NCBI GenBank assembly: GCA_008638375.1
Contig: CM018036.1
Coordinates: 13,688,328-13,752,327, forward strand
Length of the DNA: 64,000 nucleotides
Direction: 5' to 3'
From: Nyssa sinensis
Lineage: Eukaryota > Streptophyta > Magnoliopsida > Cornales > Nyssaceae
Notes under the pieces: model-generated
Told to the model about the DNA's origin: nothing
Database searches by the model: none
What the model saw: only the letters and a program-made list of their open reading frames with translations
Shown here: positions 13,396-26,112 of the stretch, piece after piece
How positions within the stretch are numbered: the stretch's first letter is position 1
How the letters are laid out: every line of letters starts with the position of its first letter
Translations under genes and position numbers: made by a program

Positions 13396-13407
13396 TGGTA
13401 TTAGAGC
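13396..13407 (+). other. Primer-binding site (tRNA-iMet type), element 1
   Basis: TGGTATTAGAGC differs by one base from TGGTATCAGAGC, the complement of the 3' end of plant initiator-Met tRNA. It lies two or three bases after the LTR end, as in most plant LTR elements. This fixes the element on the + strand. Confidence 0.8.
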
Positions 13408-13425
13408 GTGGATTTTCCTGGCTCA

Positions 13426-14190
13426 ATGGCAAACGATGGAGGCTATATGGGTGACAATTGGAGACCATAGGCAACAGTTAGCACAGATCAATGATTAGCT
13501 CAATGCTATACAATACACGCTCATGTGGCTCATTTTTAATGCCCTTAGAGACCTTCCAGTCAACACGAATCATGCTGAAGGATTTTTCCAAGTCTATCTT
13601 GAAGACAGGACTATACCAAGTCAGTGTCCCCAAAGGTAGCCTGCCTATGGAGACAAATCAGATTTAGACGATTAGGAGGACTACAAGGTTCGTAGGCTTG
13701 CAAGACGGGACCGAGATTTTTAGGATTATTAGATGAAGGCTGACATCCCTACCTTTAATGAAAATCTTAACATTCAAGATTTCCTTGACTAGATTTCTGA
13801 GGTTGACTGATTTCTAAATATGATGGAGGTTCCCGATGACTAGATGGTCAAGCTTGTCATGTTTAAGCTAAAGGATAGAGAAGTAGTTTGGTGGGACCAA
13901 TTGCAGCGAAATCGATAATGACGAGGCAAACAACCAATTCGAGTTTTGTGAAAAATGAAGCAGAACATGATAAGAAGATTTCTCTCCCCCCCCCCCCAAA
14001 TTATAAGCAGTACCTGTTTCAGGTATACTAGAATTGCACCCAAGGTAGCCGATTGGTTTTTGATTATACAACAATCTTTAACTGTTTGTATGTTCGCAAT
14101 AATCAAGCTAAAATAGAAAAGGCAGAGGGTAACATGATATTTGAGAAAACTTAAGCCCTTAATCAAAATTAGATTATAGGTTTTTTGGGT
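13426..14190 (+). pseudogene. Decayed gag of Ty3/Gypsy element 1
   Basis: After the primer-binding site an ATG opens a frame that can be followed only through many stops and shifts. Recognisable pieces match the Retrotransposon_gag domain: a segment reading KADIPTFNENLNIQDFLD near 13738-13791, MVKLVMFKLKDREVVWW near 13844-13894, and a segment around 13960-14040 where RFL..PNYKQYLF is broken by a run of C. Several in-frame TAG and TGA codons interrupt it. Gag normally forms the virus-like particle. This copy cannot encode it. Confidence 0.65.
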
Positions 14191-14281
14191 GGTTGATGTG
14201 GCTTATAACGCTAAAGGCATAATTATTAGAATAGAAGAGAAGGGCTGAAAGTTCTAGTGCAGTACCCTTTCGCAAGATAAC

Positions 14282-15815
14282 ATGCTTTATATGTTTGAGG
14301 GTTCAAAGTTATTTTCCAAGATTCATTTTCACAATAGCAACTATAAGATTCGGATTAGGCCTAATGATGAATGGAAAACTGTGTTCAAGGCTAAGGATGG
14401 CTTGTATGAGTGGTTGGTGATGCCTTTCAGCTTAACCAATGCAGCCAGCACTTTTATGCTAGTCATGAACCAGAATTTGAGGCCTTTGTTGGAAAGTTTG
14501 CTATTGTTTATTTTGATGATATTATTATTTACAGCGAAATTGAAAAGGAGCATCTTGATCATCTGTAGTAGATCCTGATAGTGTTGTTGGAAAGTAAGTT
14601 ATAAATCAACCTTAAAAGTGTAATTTTTTGACTAACAGTTTATTATTTTTGGGCTATGTGGTTAGTGCAGATGGAATTCATGTGGATGAAAAAAAAGTTC
14701 AGGCAATTCGTGAATGGCCAATGCCCAAAGAAGTTGGTGATGTACGGAGTTTTCATGGTCTAACGACATTCTACCGTAGACTCATCTGCAATTTCAATGT
14801 AATTACAGCTCCAATTACTGAATGTTTGAAAAGAGGGAAGTTTAATTGGGGTGAAGAGGAAGAAAAAAGTTACGCCTTGATTAAAAAGAAGTTGTGCACT
14901 GTTCTAGTTTTAGCCTTGCCTAACTTTGAGAAGGTTTTTCAAGTAAAGTGTGATGTGATTAGAGTTGGCATTGGGGCAGTATTGTCTCAAGAGAAGCGAC
15001 CAATGATATTCTTTAGTAAGAAGATGAGTGAGGGCAGTCAAAAGTGGAGTACCTATGATCAAAATTCTATGCTGTTGTTAGAGCTTTGAAGCATTGGGAG
15101 CATTATCTTGTGCAACGAAGGTTTGTGCTCTAAACAGATCACCAAGCGTTAAAGTACATCAACAACCAAAAACACTTGAATAAAATGTATATAAGATGGT
15201 CCACATTCCTTTAGAAGTTTCCATTTGTCATTAAACACAAATCTGGTAGCTTAAATAGAGTCACAGATGCGTTAAGCAGAATGGCTAATCTTCTTGTTAC
15301 ATTAGCACAAAAGGTTGTGTGATTTGAGTTCCTAAGGGAATTGTATGAAAAAGATGCAGTTTTCATGGAAATTCGGGCCAAGTGCAAAGAGTCTCAAACT
15401 GTTGCAAATTTTTATGTTTATGAAGGGTACTTATTCAAAGGCAACTCTTTGCATATCCCTCAAACATCCTTGTCAGAGAAGCTGATTCATGATCTACATG
15501 GCAGTGGATTGAGTGGACATATGGGCAGAAATAAGACAATTGCAAGTGTGAAGGAGTGGTTATTTTGGCTGCAAGTCAAGGGGGACGTTGGTAATTATGT
15601 TAAAAAATGCTATACTTGTCAAGTCTTTAAAGGTCAGTCACAAAACACAAGTTTTTATACTCCTTTATATGTTCCTAATTCTATTTGGGAAGACTTATCT
15701 ACCGATTTTGTGTTAGGACTACCTTGAACACAACGAAGAGTAGATTCTATTTTTGTAGTTGTTGACAGGTTTTCTAATATGGCGCACTTCATTCCATGCC
15801 GAAAGACATCAGATG
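14282..15815 (+). pseudogene. Decayed pol (RT, RNase H, integrase N-terminal part) of Ty3/Gypsy element 1
   Basis: The reverse transcriptase palm is seen from about 14340 (frame with [20 protein letters not shown]), and the catalytic YFDD is encoded at 14509-14520 in a shifted frame. Then follow the thumb and RNase H with [20 protein letters not shown] near 14643 and the segment [20 protein letters not shown] near 14937, where D-to-D/S catalytic spacing is typical. Integrase begins about 15316 with its H2C2 zinc-binding part (H..H...CYTCQVFKG around 15489-15640) and the start of the core, ending at 15815 where the 8-kb block enters. Frameshifts and stops show it is dead. The overall type is a plant Ty3/Gypsy polyprotein. 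The protease segment is not recognisable. Confidence 0.85.
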
Positions 15816-18800
15816 CTTCATGTCATGACTCGAAATCCACCTTACGTGGATCTCAAGGACGTGATGCCAGTTGGCCACCTTACCGGTTTTCTCCACCTAC
15901 AATGCAACCAACCAAAGGCAACTTATAAACTTTATAATGAATTGCATTCTAAATATAGGGTCAAAGCAGCGAAAATTAAAACCTTTTTAAATTGAAAATG
16001 TAACTCATCCCAAGCCATCAGAGCACGACTAGAATCAGTCACCAAATATCTCTAGAGTATTAATAAACATGCCCCAATGCAACCATTCTATATCAATGGA
16101 TTACTTAAAGCGAAAATTACATTAATACAATTCAACTAATCGACAACTCATCCCTAATGTTCCACAATCAGATCTCCCAATATAAGTTAATCATAGTGAT
16201 CCATCATACTAGGCTAACCTTGTTTCTAATGATGTAATATTAAATACACATTTTGAACTTAACCTTATAGAGTACTTAGTCAAATTGACTTGGAGTTTGT
16301 GTCATCAGTGTTAATCTCTTATGCTCCACTAGTTATCTCATTGCATATCATCCATCGCAGGTCACCTGAAAAATGGTCATAAGTAAGGAATGAGCTAACT
16401 TAGCTCAGTAAGTAAATTCCCAGCTTTACCATGGGTTGGGGTTAGTCCACAAGAATATAGAAGAAAAAGATAACAGATAGATACATAGCCAGTCACTGAG
16501 ATATAACAACAATGACCCGAGGGTCCAGGAAGGCATATTCCCACAAGGAATAATACAAGAAAGAATCAGTCAAAAGAGATCCAGCTCAACACAATAAATT
16601 GCTGCCACCAATAATACGTTAGCCAATCAAAAGTATTTCATGCTTGCAAATAATATGATCATCCAACGAGTGCCAAAGATATATCATCATCAAGTAAGTA
16701 TAACATGATTGCAATAATATGATCATTCACAGGGCATAGAATATGATCATTCAACGAATACCAAAGATATATCATTATCGAATACTAAGAACCCAGAATG
16801 CATGAATCTCCCAGGGCCCGGCATACCCCACTGTGACGCACATTCAGATTCGCCTCATTATCCCGAGCTCTTTCACTACAGGTCCCGAAGGACACAACAG
16901 ACCCCAAAGGGTCTTTCCCCATGCAATTCTGTGCATCGATGGGCCGTTGTGACTGAGCACAACCCCAGGCACATTTAAAATATCATGATCATGTTACTCC
17001 CTACAGGAAAATGATGTGGATCATAACTAGTTAGTTCAAGGCAACATAATATAACTATAGCTTCTTATCACTATGTTACTGGGCTACCGAGAACATAACT
17101 GGTCCAAGGAAACAATATATAACTATAGCCTTTTATGGCTATGTTACCGGGGCGCCGATAACAACAATATCTCAATCAATAATGCATAAATTGTATGGAA
17201 TAACAAGATCTCCAACAACAGGATATATCACAAGATCATGGCACGGTATATATGATGGTACAATTAAACTCAAATATCAATAATCAAGTTCTCAAACGAT
17301 ATAGGCAAGCAAATCAACTCCGAAGTACAGGCATCACAAATCGATTGGCATCAAATCAAAGACTATAGGATCATCAGGTAGGTAATGGAGTACAATTTCT
17401 GGCAGCATATGAAAATAAATGTGACTGGTTGGGAATAACCCATAGTAAAGCATAGGAGTTACTTACCTCGGTTTCTTAGTATCACATTCTCCATTTACAA
17501 GTACACTGTTAATCTCCAGATACGCCAAGCATTTCCTTGCATATCCTGAATAATCATCATTAATCACAGAAGTACAAGGATTCATCCAATCATGTCTTAT
17601 TCATCATCTTAGGAATCTATCTGATCTCCTAATTAGGTCCATTGGCCTATTACCCACTCATTGGGTTTCAACTTATGTTATTAAATTTCTTAAGTAGGCT
17701 TAGTGGCTATCAGGATTGTAATCTAAGTTATTTAGACTCCAATCGTTATCAATTAAGCACTTATTTAACCTTAGGGGCAAAATAGTAATTTTGTCATTCT
17801 TGCCCCGGACCCTATCATGGTCCTCAAAATATCCCATATATCTTATATATAAAGTTTTAAGTCTTTTGGACTTCATTTGGTATCTGCTTTTGATCATCGG
17901 GACACATTGGTCATTTCTCATTTTATACTCTGATTGTTTCGGAGTCTTATTCAGCCCCCCAATTTACATCATTATACTTATGACAATTAATCATATCAGA
18001 TTGGCCCTTATTCGACCTTTGATTTGTAGTTTCTATGCTCAGGGGTATTTTGGTCATTTCATATTTGATGACATTCTGACCCTGAATTATTATTTAGTCA
18101 TTCAAACAAGTTTACAATTATTGGGCCTTCATCGGTATTAATTTCACTCAATTTGGACTTTATTTAGGCTTCATACTGTATTAGGGGCATTTTGGTAATT
18201 TTATAGTTTCATGCGTCACATTTTTTGGTACTTCGTTTGTTAATACGGACCTCACCGTTGAGTCCAGAGTGTCCGACATAATTAAAATGGACTATCTTTG
18301 ATTTTTAATTGGCCCTGGGTACCTTTAGGGGTAATACAGTCATTTACCATTTACTTGTTTATATTTTTTGGGACTCAATTTCACTAATTGGACTCTACCA
18401 TTGAGTCCGAAATGCCTGAAATAGTAAAAATACGCTATATATTTATTTTATTTGGATCTCGTTTGACTTATTTAGTGTCTAAGGGTAAAATGGTCATTTC
18501 ACCCATTTAATAAAATAAATAATTAAATAAATTATTTTATTATTTTCCAGAGGCTCATTTGAATTAATTTTTCAAAATTTGGGCCACAACAAAATTTATT
18601 AAAAGTTTAGGGGTCGACCTGTAATTTACAGAAGTTAGGGTTTTTATTTTCAATTCAAACACACCAATTGGTTCACTTGGTCCAAACCCTAAACCGGCCC
18701 ATCGACCTTTGAACCGACCGGTTCAGTCCATCTCAATGAACCGGAATAAGATATCCCATTTAGCCCCTTTATCCATGGTTAGGTTAGTTCACTTTTTAAT

Positions 18801-18952
18801 TTTTCATTTCTTATCCACGCACCTAAACAGTCCCAAACCATTTTCAAATTACATTAGGTCTCCCATAAACGATGCCGTCTTAGAGAACCCAAGTGTGTGC
18901 GGATGGGCGGGTCTGACCCTACCCGAACTGTTCGACCCGACCCCTCTACTAC

Positions 18953-18964
18953 TGTCACGCCCCG
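18953..18964 (-). other. Internal LTR terminus inside the 8-kb block
   Basis: TGTCACGCCCCG has the form of an LTR end on the minus strand (…CGGGGCGTGACA). The 19.1-19.6 kb sequence that follows resembles 35.7-36.1 kb. Its partner end with a matching 5-bp duplication (flank ACTAC) was not found, so nesting is inferred but not closed. Confidence 0.5.
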
Positions 18965-19767
18965 AATTTCCACGAACTCGGGGGTGAGCGATATAAAACA
19001 AGAAAAGTAAATAAATGACAATTTAAAGGATTTAACTAGATAGACATCCGTTCTCATCAACACATTAAATGTAAAGTACAGTCAAGAAAATAAATTGCTC
19101 ATATCATTATGGGCTTAAGCCCTTACATCTCAAAGTATGCCCCCAAGGGCCAAATCTCAAAATATGCCCCCAAGGGCCAAATACACTTATAGGTTCCTTG
19201 TCCCTTTCTTTTTGTTAAGGCCTCGTCAAATCTCAAGTAGCAGGGGCGTCATCTGTAATATGATATCCTACGAATGGGTTAGCTCAACTGCTGGTATAAT
19301 ATAATGTTAATGCAAGGAACAAAATTAAGGCTTGGCATGTGCAAGTGTACATTTATATCTACATGTCATCCAATGTCATCAATGCAGTATATGGACAATA
19401 TGTGTAACGCACCCATGTAAACTCTACGCCACCCCCATGTCTCACTTTACAGTCCTTCCCCGTTAGCATGAGTACCACCTGTATGTCTCACTTTACGGTC
19501 TGTCCTCGCTGGTATGAGTACCAATGGCCGATTTTGGGTTTTTCACGACAAGATCTATACCCTCATAATGCATTCACCACGTGCTCAACCCACACCATGC
19601 TTTCAAGGAATCACACTATGCCAATATGCCTTGATTCCACTATGTAATAATGCAATCTCAATGAAACAATTTATCAACACATGAAGCATGCTTTAAGTAA
19701 TACATATCCTACTTAAAGCAACGATGACATTAAATCACAAAGCTTTTTCCACAAGTCTGCATATCAT

Positions 19768-19859
19768 GAACAATCAATTTAATCACAGGCTTGATTTACA
19801 CATTCATCATTTTGAACAATCAATTTAATCACAGGCTTGATTTACACATTCATCATTTT
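19768..19859. repeat. 46-bp direct tandem repeat x2
   Basis: A unit starting GAACAATCAATTTAATCACA at 19768 is repeated without change at 19814. It lies inside the LTR block. A shorter 29-bp tandem pair (CCCCCAAGGGCCAAAT) sits at about 19134-19190. Confidence 0.9.
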
Positions 19860-20744
19860 GACAATTCTCTAAAAACATAAATCACACACTATGACAACAC
19901 ATGGAATATGCATATAGTCATAACCCACATCTACCACTTAACCAAACTTTTAGAAAGATAACAAGAAACACATAAACATATAAACAATCAAACAATATGT
20001 GAATCAGTAAGTCAACATGGCAATTACTCCTAAACTTAATCCCATTTCTTATTTAGCAAAATATCATACCTGATGGGTTTGTCTCAACCCTAGGAAATCG
20101 TGCTTGCTGTGTAGCCGAACTAGACAGTGAGAATGTGGAAGGTCAAACCGCCTTCTCCTCTCCTTTTAGTGTTCCTAAAACCATGAAGTGTAACTCAGTC
20201 TACTTTTATTTAAATTATGCTATTCATCAATTTTTTTTTTATATCGTAAGTTTCTATTTTACCAAATTAAACTTTACCATTGAGTCCGGAAAGCTGAACA
20301 AAGTCGGTTTAGGCTTTTGCGGAATTCAATTTGGGCATTTGCGCTAAAAAGGGCAAAATTGTCATTTTATACTTTTACGGGTTCTTACTCCCTGAGACCT
20401 CTTTTCGCAAATCGGACTCCACGGTTGAGTCCGAAATGCTCGAGATAATAAAAATTCACTATTTGTTCACTTTAATCGGAGTTCGTTTAACTACTTTTTA
20501 ACTTAGGAGCATTTTGGTAATTTTTAATGTTCCTACGGGTCTTTTATTTTTTGGGATCTCGTCTCTTGTCACGGACCTCACCGTTGGATTCAGAATGGTC
20601 GAGATTGTCAAAATACACTAATAACTTGTCCCATTTGGGCTCCGGGCCATTTCGCGATATTTAATTTAATTTAATTATTTAGTTAAGTATAATATACATA
20701 TATATATATATAGATATATATTTGGTGCAATTATGGATGGGTGA

Positions 20745-20815
20745 GAATTGGTGGCACAGTGGTTAGCACTGTGCCATCCCCCCATAGGTTCCTGTTTCAA
20801 GTCCCTCTAGCCGCA
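20745..20815 (+). other. tRNA-like (Pol III A/B box) segment within LTR
   Basis: TGGCACAGTGG at 20752-20762 matches an internal A box, and GTTTCAAGTCC at 20794-20804 matches a B box, at a spacing usual for tRNAs. It lacks a complete cloverleaf that I can fold by eye, so it is not called a tRNA gene. Similar segments occur at 23355-23425 and 55777-55850. Confidence 0.45.
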
Positions 20816-21784
20816 CTCCCCCCACCCCTTTTTTCTTTCTTTTTTTTTTTTAAACTGTTGGACCCAACCTCATGGTTGGTCGGATCCCGACCCAACCCAA
20901 GCCCCAACCCAGTACCCCCTTGACCCAATAGGAAACACGCTATTCCGGTTGTCTTCTCCGGTGGCCTTGCCAGCGCCGGTCACCGGAAAAACGCGGTTTC
21001 TCACTGTTTACCCCATTTTGGACGTCCGTTTTTAGAGATTTTTATACCAAATCGATCCTAAGATAGCGAGGAATATTTTGGGACTGCTTTGGACCTCTAA
21101 CCTTCTAATTTTTCTGGCACCCACACCAGTTTTCTAGCCAAGAACCCAGATCTCCGGTGATCTGGTTTTTCTCATTTTCCAGCCCCTTTTTCCCACTGTT
21201 TTAAACCCAATTCACCCCCATAGGCTTCCTGCACCTCAAGGGATTAAATCCGTTTGGTTTGTTTCAGTTTTTAAAGCATAAGATCATGGAACCCGAATCA
21301 TTTTCCATGCCTACAACTGATCATAATAGCTTCAGCTTTTAACCATTTTAGTTAGTTCTTTTTGCATTAGACTCCTCATTACGTATTCTATAAGACCTCA
21401 TAAATCAAACTAACTACCATGCTTTCAAATTTAAAGGCAGAAGCTAAACAAAGACATACCTATTTCTGATTATTTTGGTGCTGTCCCTCTATCATCTTCT
21501 CCCTTTTCGCTCTCTTCCTTCTCTTTCTTCTGAATCCCAATCACCTCTCAGAGTCTAGCTCCCCTCATGTTTTCCTCCTTAACTCTCAACAACCTAACCG
21601 CATACATATAGGTAAAATCCCCCCATCAGTTCACTCTTTCTCTCTCTTATTTCTCTCTCTATATCAGACTTGTATACCACCATCATTAGGTTTGATTTCT
21701 TCTTCACCTCACACACGCAACACTTATGGGAACACAAGCATCATGAAATTTTATCACAATCTACACGTGTTGTACCTGCTGTGC

Positions 21785-21816
<32 letters not shown>

Positions 21817-22118
21817 ATACATACATAATTTCACTCATTGCCTACTATTCACACCTGAACACCTACTTACACACACAATGCACACAGCACACTCATGTCT
21901 GATTTGCATTAATTGATTGTGTGTGTTTTGGGCCATATATATATATATACATATTATATTTCACACACACGCACACACACACCAGCCGACACACACACTT
22001 TGTGCACACATGCAAATATATAAACACATATATATATATACACATTTAATTATACACATAATTATATACTTATACACATTTTCACACATACATGCATATT
22101 TATATATTTTTATTCATT

Positions 22119-22167
<49 letters not shown>

Positions 22168-22632
22168 ACATTACTCATAGTTTAAATTCATAAAAAAAAA
22201 AGAATTAATTAAAGACCAAAGACATTCAAATAATGCTCTAAAAAAGAAAACTTTCATTCCAAATTTTCAAGTCTTTATAGCTATAGTGTCGTCCCTGTCA
22301 CTGGGTTTTCCGGTGCCATCTCCGGCGTCTTCTACGGCGCCGGCGACGATTTTTAGCTGATTTTCCCACTTCCAAAAACATGGAAACATCCCAAATTTTC
22401 CAAGGATCCTATTTTTCAGACCAAATCCGACCTTAGGTGACCGGAAGGCCGTCAAACAGCCATCTCCAGTGGAAACTTCTGCGAGAAAACCCAGTTTCCG
22501 GCAAAGTTATTTTCTTGTTATTTTGAGGGGCTGCGGTTGTTATTTTGAACCCATTTTTCGGCCAGAGGTTCCTGCAACTCTATGGGTCAATTTCTTATTC
22601 CTAAAACCCCACAAAACCCCTAAAGATTGTTC

Positions 22633-22665
<33 letters not shown>

Positions 22666-22828
22666 AACTGCCCCTTATTATTTTTAACCCCAAACCACCA
22701 TTATTCTTTGCAGTTTTTGTGCATTTCTCCCCCTTTCATATTCAGTTAACATATTAACCTAATGCATGCAAGGTAACTAATAGTTAAATTCAGAAAAACA
22801 AAAATCTCTTAGAGAGAAGAAAATTTTA

Positions 22829-22871
<43 letters not shown>

Positions 22872-23354
22872 AGTTTCTCTCTCATTTTCTAGCCCTCTTT
22901 CCTCTTCATTGTTTCCAACTCTGTCTCTGATCGTGCATGCAAGTCTTGAGCTTCATCTTTTCTTCTCTTTCACTCCCCCTCACTTTACATGCACACACAC
23001 ATACACGGTTGCTCACACACACACACACACTGTCACACACTACAACACACACACTCTCCTTACTTCAGCACTCACACTGTTATAAGTAGCACACTCATTA
23101 CTTTTAGCCCCTCACGCAACCCCTCCCCTAAAGTTGTCAACTAGGTCTAGGCACTCAACTAGTCTAGGTGTATATATTTATATATATATATACATGTATA
23201 TATATATATACATGTATATATATATATCTGCATATGCTATGATTGGTGGAGGAGAGTGGTGACCAATAGTGTGGTTCCACCTCAATTTGAGTATTCTGAA
23301 TTTTAAACTTTAGTTAGGCATATATGTATATCCTATGCATTGTATGGCACAAAA

Positions 23355-23425
23355 GTGCTTGTGGCCAAGTGGTTAAATTTTTGGGAATAAGTTTCTTACT
23401 CTTTTTGGTCTAGGGATCAATTTTC
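23355..23425 (+). other. tRNA-like (Pol III A/B box) segment within LTR
   Basis: TGGCCAAGTGG at 23362-23372 (A-box-like) is followed by GGATCAATTT at 23414-23423 (a weak B box). It has the same layout as the segments at 20745 and 55777 but a less convincing B box. Confidence 0.35.
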
Positions 23426-23838
23426 ATGTCTATCCCTTTTTGCCTCTTTTGGCCATTTATCTTTCTTATGCCTCGTTTGGCAAATCAAAATGCATATTTT
23501 GGCTTTTTCCTTTTTATCTTCCTTTTTATTTCTCTTTTTGCAAAATGGTTTATTTTAGTAGTTTCCTACCTGAGTTGGCCTCGATATTCTAAGCTTCGCA
23601 CCGTATCCATTTTTCTGCGGTTCCCGAGGCTTGTTAATTTTATAATTACGGTATTTTGAATTTGCTCCAATTGATTATATTAACATATTACATTGCTTTT
23701 TTGTGTATTTAATCCTTTCACTAGTCCATCGTAATTATCGGGAAGTCCCGATAAATTTTCTTAATCATTCATTATTTGTTTCTAATTAATAATTAGCGAA
23801 CTAATTTTTAATTAATTAGGTCGGGGTGTTACACTTCA

Positions 23839-23962
23839 CACATTGCACAACTATTCTTTTGAGAGATTGTGAGATTTTAAGATCATGACACAAAGTTTTA
23901 GTCACTTTTGGTTTACTTTGTGAAGAATGTTTGACACTTCCTTGAAACACACTACTACAGCT
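23839..23962 (+). pseudogene. Continuation of element 1 integrase after the 8-kb insertion
   Basis: CACATTGCAC and the following 110 bases align with 24752-24900 of the sister copy (integrase core region around TTCTTT.GAGAGATTGTGAG). The match stops near CACACTACTACA, where the LTR of element 2 begins. Element 1 is therefore truncated here or was invaded by element 2. Confidence 0.75.
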
Positions 23963-24335
23963 GATGTATGATAAATAAAGAAAATTGTTTTAGAGTTGTA
24001 TTAGAATTGTTTAATTTCCAATTTTTATTTATTCCTAATTTATTTAGTTTTCTTGTTTTATTAAAATTAGAATAGGAAATATATGAATTAGTAATTTCCT
24101 ATTGAAATTACTAGTCTTTATTATAGTAGGATTAGTATAAAAAATAGGAGTTTTAATTTCCTAGTCAAAACATGAGTATTCTAGCACTATAAATGTGATG
24201 TAATATGTCTTTATGGTGAAGTTTCTTTATCAATAAATATTAATTATGAATTTTAGAGAATTATTTTCACTTGTTGGGTAAGGAGTCCCCATGTTACTTT
24301 GTTACTAAGGAATTCAATGTGTTCCCTGCGAAGGA
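23963..24335 (+). repeat. 5' LTR-like segment of Gypsy element 2
   Basis: The stretch starts TGATGTATGATAA, like the other LTRs of this family, and its last part (GGAGTCCCC, then TTACTAAGGAATTCAATGTGTT) matches 13325-13362 and 26048-26093. It is shorter than 25512-26112, so it is either internally deleted or of a diverged subfamily. Confidence 0.6.
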
Positions 24336-25536
24336 TTTATTTTTTATGTGCATGAAGGGTACTTATTCAAAGGCAAATTTGTGCATCCCTCAAACATCCT
24401 TGCAAGATAAGCTGATTCGTGATCTACATGGCAGTGGATTGAGTGGACATATAGATAAAGGTAAGACAACAACAAGGGTAGAGGAGTAGTATTTTGGGTT
24501 GCTAGTCAAGAGGGACATTGGTAATTATGTTCGAAAATGTTATACTTGTCAAGTCTCTAAAGGTCAGTCACAAAACATTGGTCTTTATACTCCTTTACCT
24601 GTTTCTAATTCTGTTTGGGAAGACCTGTCTATGGTTTTTGTGTTTGGACTACCTCGAACACAATGAGGGGTAGATTCTATTTTTGTAGTTGTTGATAGGT
24701 TTTTTAAGACGACGCACTTCATTCCATGCCGAAAGACATCAGATGCTTTACACATTGCACGACTGTTCTTTCGAGAGATTGTGAGACTCCATTGAGTTTC
24801 ATAGTCCATTACTTCAGATCATGACACAAAGTTTCTTAGTCACTTTTGGGTTACTTTGTGGAGAATGTTTGACACTTCCTTGAAGTGCAGTACTACATTT
24901 CAGCCCTAAACAGATGGTTAAACGGAGGTGACAAACAGAACATTGGGCAACCTAGTTCATAGTATTTGTGGAGATATGCCTAAATAATGTGATCATGCCT
25001 TGCCTCAAGCTGAGTTTGTATATAACAGTGTCGTTTAGTGTCACAAGAAGAACACCTTTTGCAGTTGTTTACATCATTCAACCAAAGCATATTGTAGATT
25101 TAGTTCGATAGCCTAAAGGCCATAGTGTGAGTGTTACAGCAGAGAATATGGCAAAACAGACCCAAACAGTACATGTTGAAGTGAAATAAAAATTGGAACA
25201 AACCAAAGCCAAATAAAAGAGAGCTGCAGATAAACATAGTCTACCCAAAGGGTTCAAGGAAGGAGATTCTGTTATGGTCTTATTACGCAGAGAGAGATTT
25301 CTAGTAGGCAACTATAGCAAATTGAAGCCAAAGAAATATGGTCCATACAAAATTGTGCACAAGGTCAATGATAATGCTTATGTTGTTGATTTGCCTGAAA
25401 CTATAGGAATTTCATGGACTTTCAATGTTGTTAACATATACAAGTACCATGTAGAAGACCATTTCTATCCTGATTGTAACTCGAGGTCGAGTTCTTTTCT
25501 AGAGGAAGGGACTGATGTAGAATTGCAGAGGTTTTG
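24336..25536 (+). pseudogene. Integrase and C-terminal part of internally deleted Gypsy element 2
   Basis: Gag and RT are missing: the LTR passes directly into the integrase zinc-binding region ([10 protein letters not shown] near 24422, then CYTCQVS near 24540). The core follows from about 24600 with stops and shifts. An open 87-codon stretch at 25274-25536 contains [20 protein letters not shown] and a further [10 protein letters not shown] segment, the SH3-like integrase tail or chromodomain-adjacent region of plant Gypsy elements. It reads into the 3' LTR, ending at TGA 25534-25536. Direct LTR-to-integrase joining indicates an internal deletion of about 2 kb. Confidence 0.8.
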
Positions 25537-26112
25537 AAAAATAAATCCAAGTCTCATTCCAATAAAAAGTACTAGTAGATGTAGAGTTAGTCAGTCATGG
25601 GAACAGAAATCATATCTTAACCCAAAACGTCGAGACAAATAATACTCATCACTTTACCATGACCGAAGCTACCACGGGGCCAAACGAGTTCGTTTATGCC
25701 TCTGATTTCATTGTTTGCCATTTATAGTAATTTTTGATTTTGCAATTATTTGTTTAGGAAAGTCCGAATTAACTTCTGATTACGGCTATAGTTTCCTAGT
25801 TTGATATGGTTTCTAGTTTTCTAAAATGTCCCAATTTTTATTAATTTCAGATTTTTTTTCTTTTTCAGAATTATTATAGTTTCTAATTGTAATAGGACTA
25901 GTATAAGGAATTAATAGTTTCCTATTCAGATTAATAGTAGTCTTAGCTTATATATATATATATATATATGATGTAAAGTAGTCTCTATTATGCAAATTAT
26001 CAATAATATATTTATGTTTAGAAATTTGAGATTTGTTCTCTTTGGGTGAGGAGTCCCCTTTGTTCTTGGTTACTAAGGAATTCAACGTGTTTGATTCTCC
26101 TTTCACGTTCCA
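25512..26112 (+). repeat. 3' LTR of Gypsy element 2
   Basis: This LTR is homologous over its whole length to 12773-13393 and contains a TATATATATA run at about 25949-25968. No primer-binding site follows (TGTGTTATTACATTTAAT), which agrees with this being the 3' end of the element. Confidence 0.75.

Larger units (their letters stand above)
15821..23833 (-). mobile_element. 8,013-bp LTR block inserted into the Gypsy integrase, with CTTCA target-site duplication
   Basis: CTTCA occurs at 15816-15820 and again at 23834-23838. Joining the flanks restores the integrase reading seen in the sister copy at 24.7 kb. The block begins TGTCATGACTCG and ends GGGGTGTTACA, which on the minus strand is TGTAACACCCC...CATGACA, the standard ends of a plant LTR. 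No pol gene, polypurine tract or primer-binding site was found inside. It is therefore a solo LTR, or LTRs nested in one another: a second terminus, TGTCACGCCCCG, occurs at 18953. The content is GC-variable, with microsatellites of CT (22638-22665, 22833-22869) and TA (22123-22162). Confidence 0.8.

Noticed and set aside
13973..13997. Poly-C run as a regulatory i-motif
   Set aside because: It sits inside a decayed gag where proline codons are expected and is more simply explained by slippage.
20745..20815. Functional tRNA gene
   Set aside because: A- and B-box-like sequences are present, but acceptor and anticodon stems do not pair convincingly by eye and the copy lies in an LTR.
21692..22180. 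Open frames of 74-87 codons rich in Tyr/Ile/His
   Set aside because: They are translations of TA, TG and CA microsatellites. The same applies to frames at 2291-2494, 5116-5434, 33434-33828, 50826-51026, 51404-51679, 57078-57449 and 62635-63077.
18953..23833. A second complete LTR ending at 23833 by itself
   Set aside because: Its left flank is ACTAC but its right flank is CTTCA. Only the pair 15816/23834 matches, so the outer borders are assigned to the 8-kb block and the inner terminus is left unpaired.
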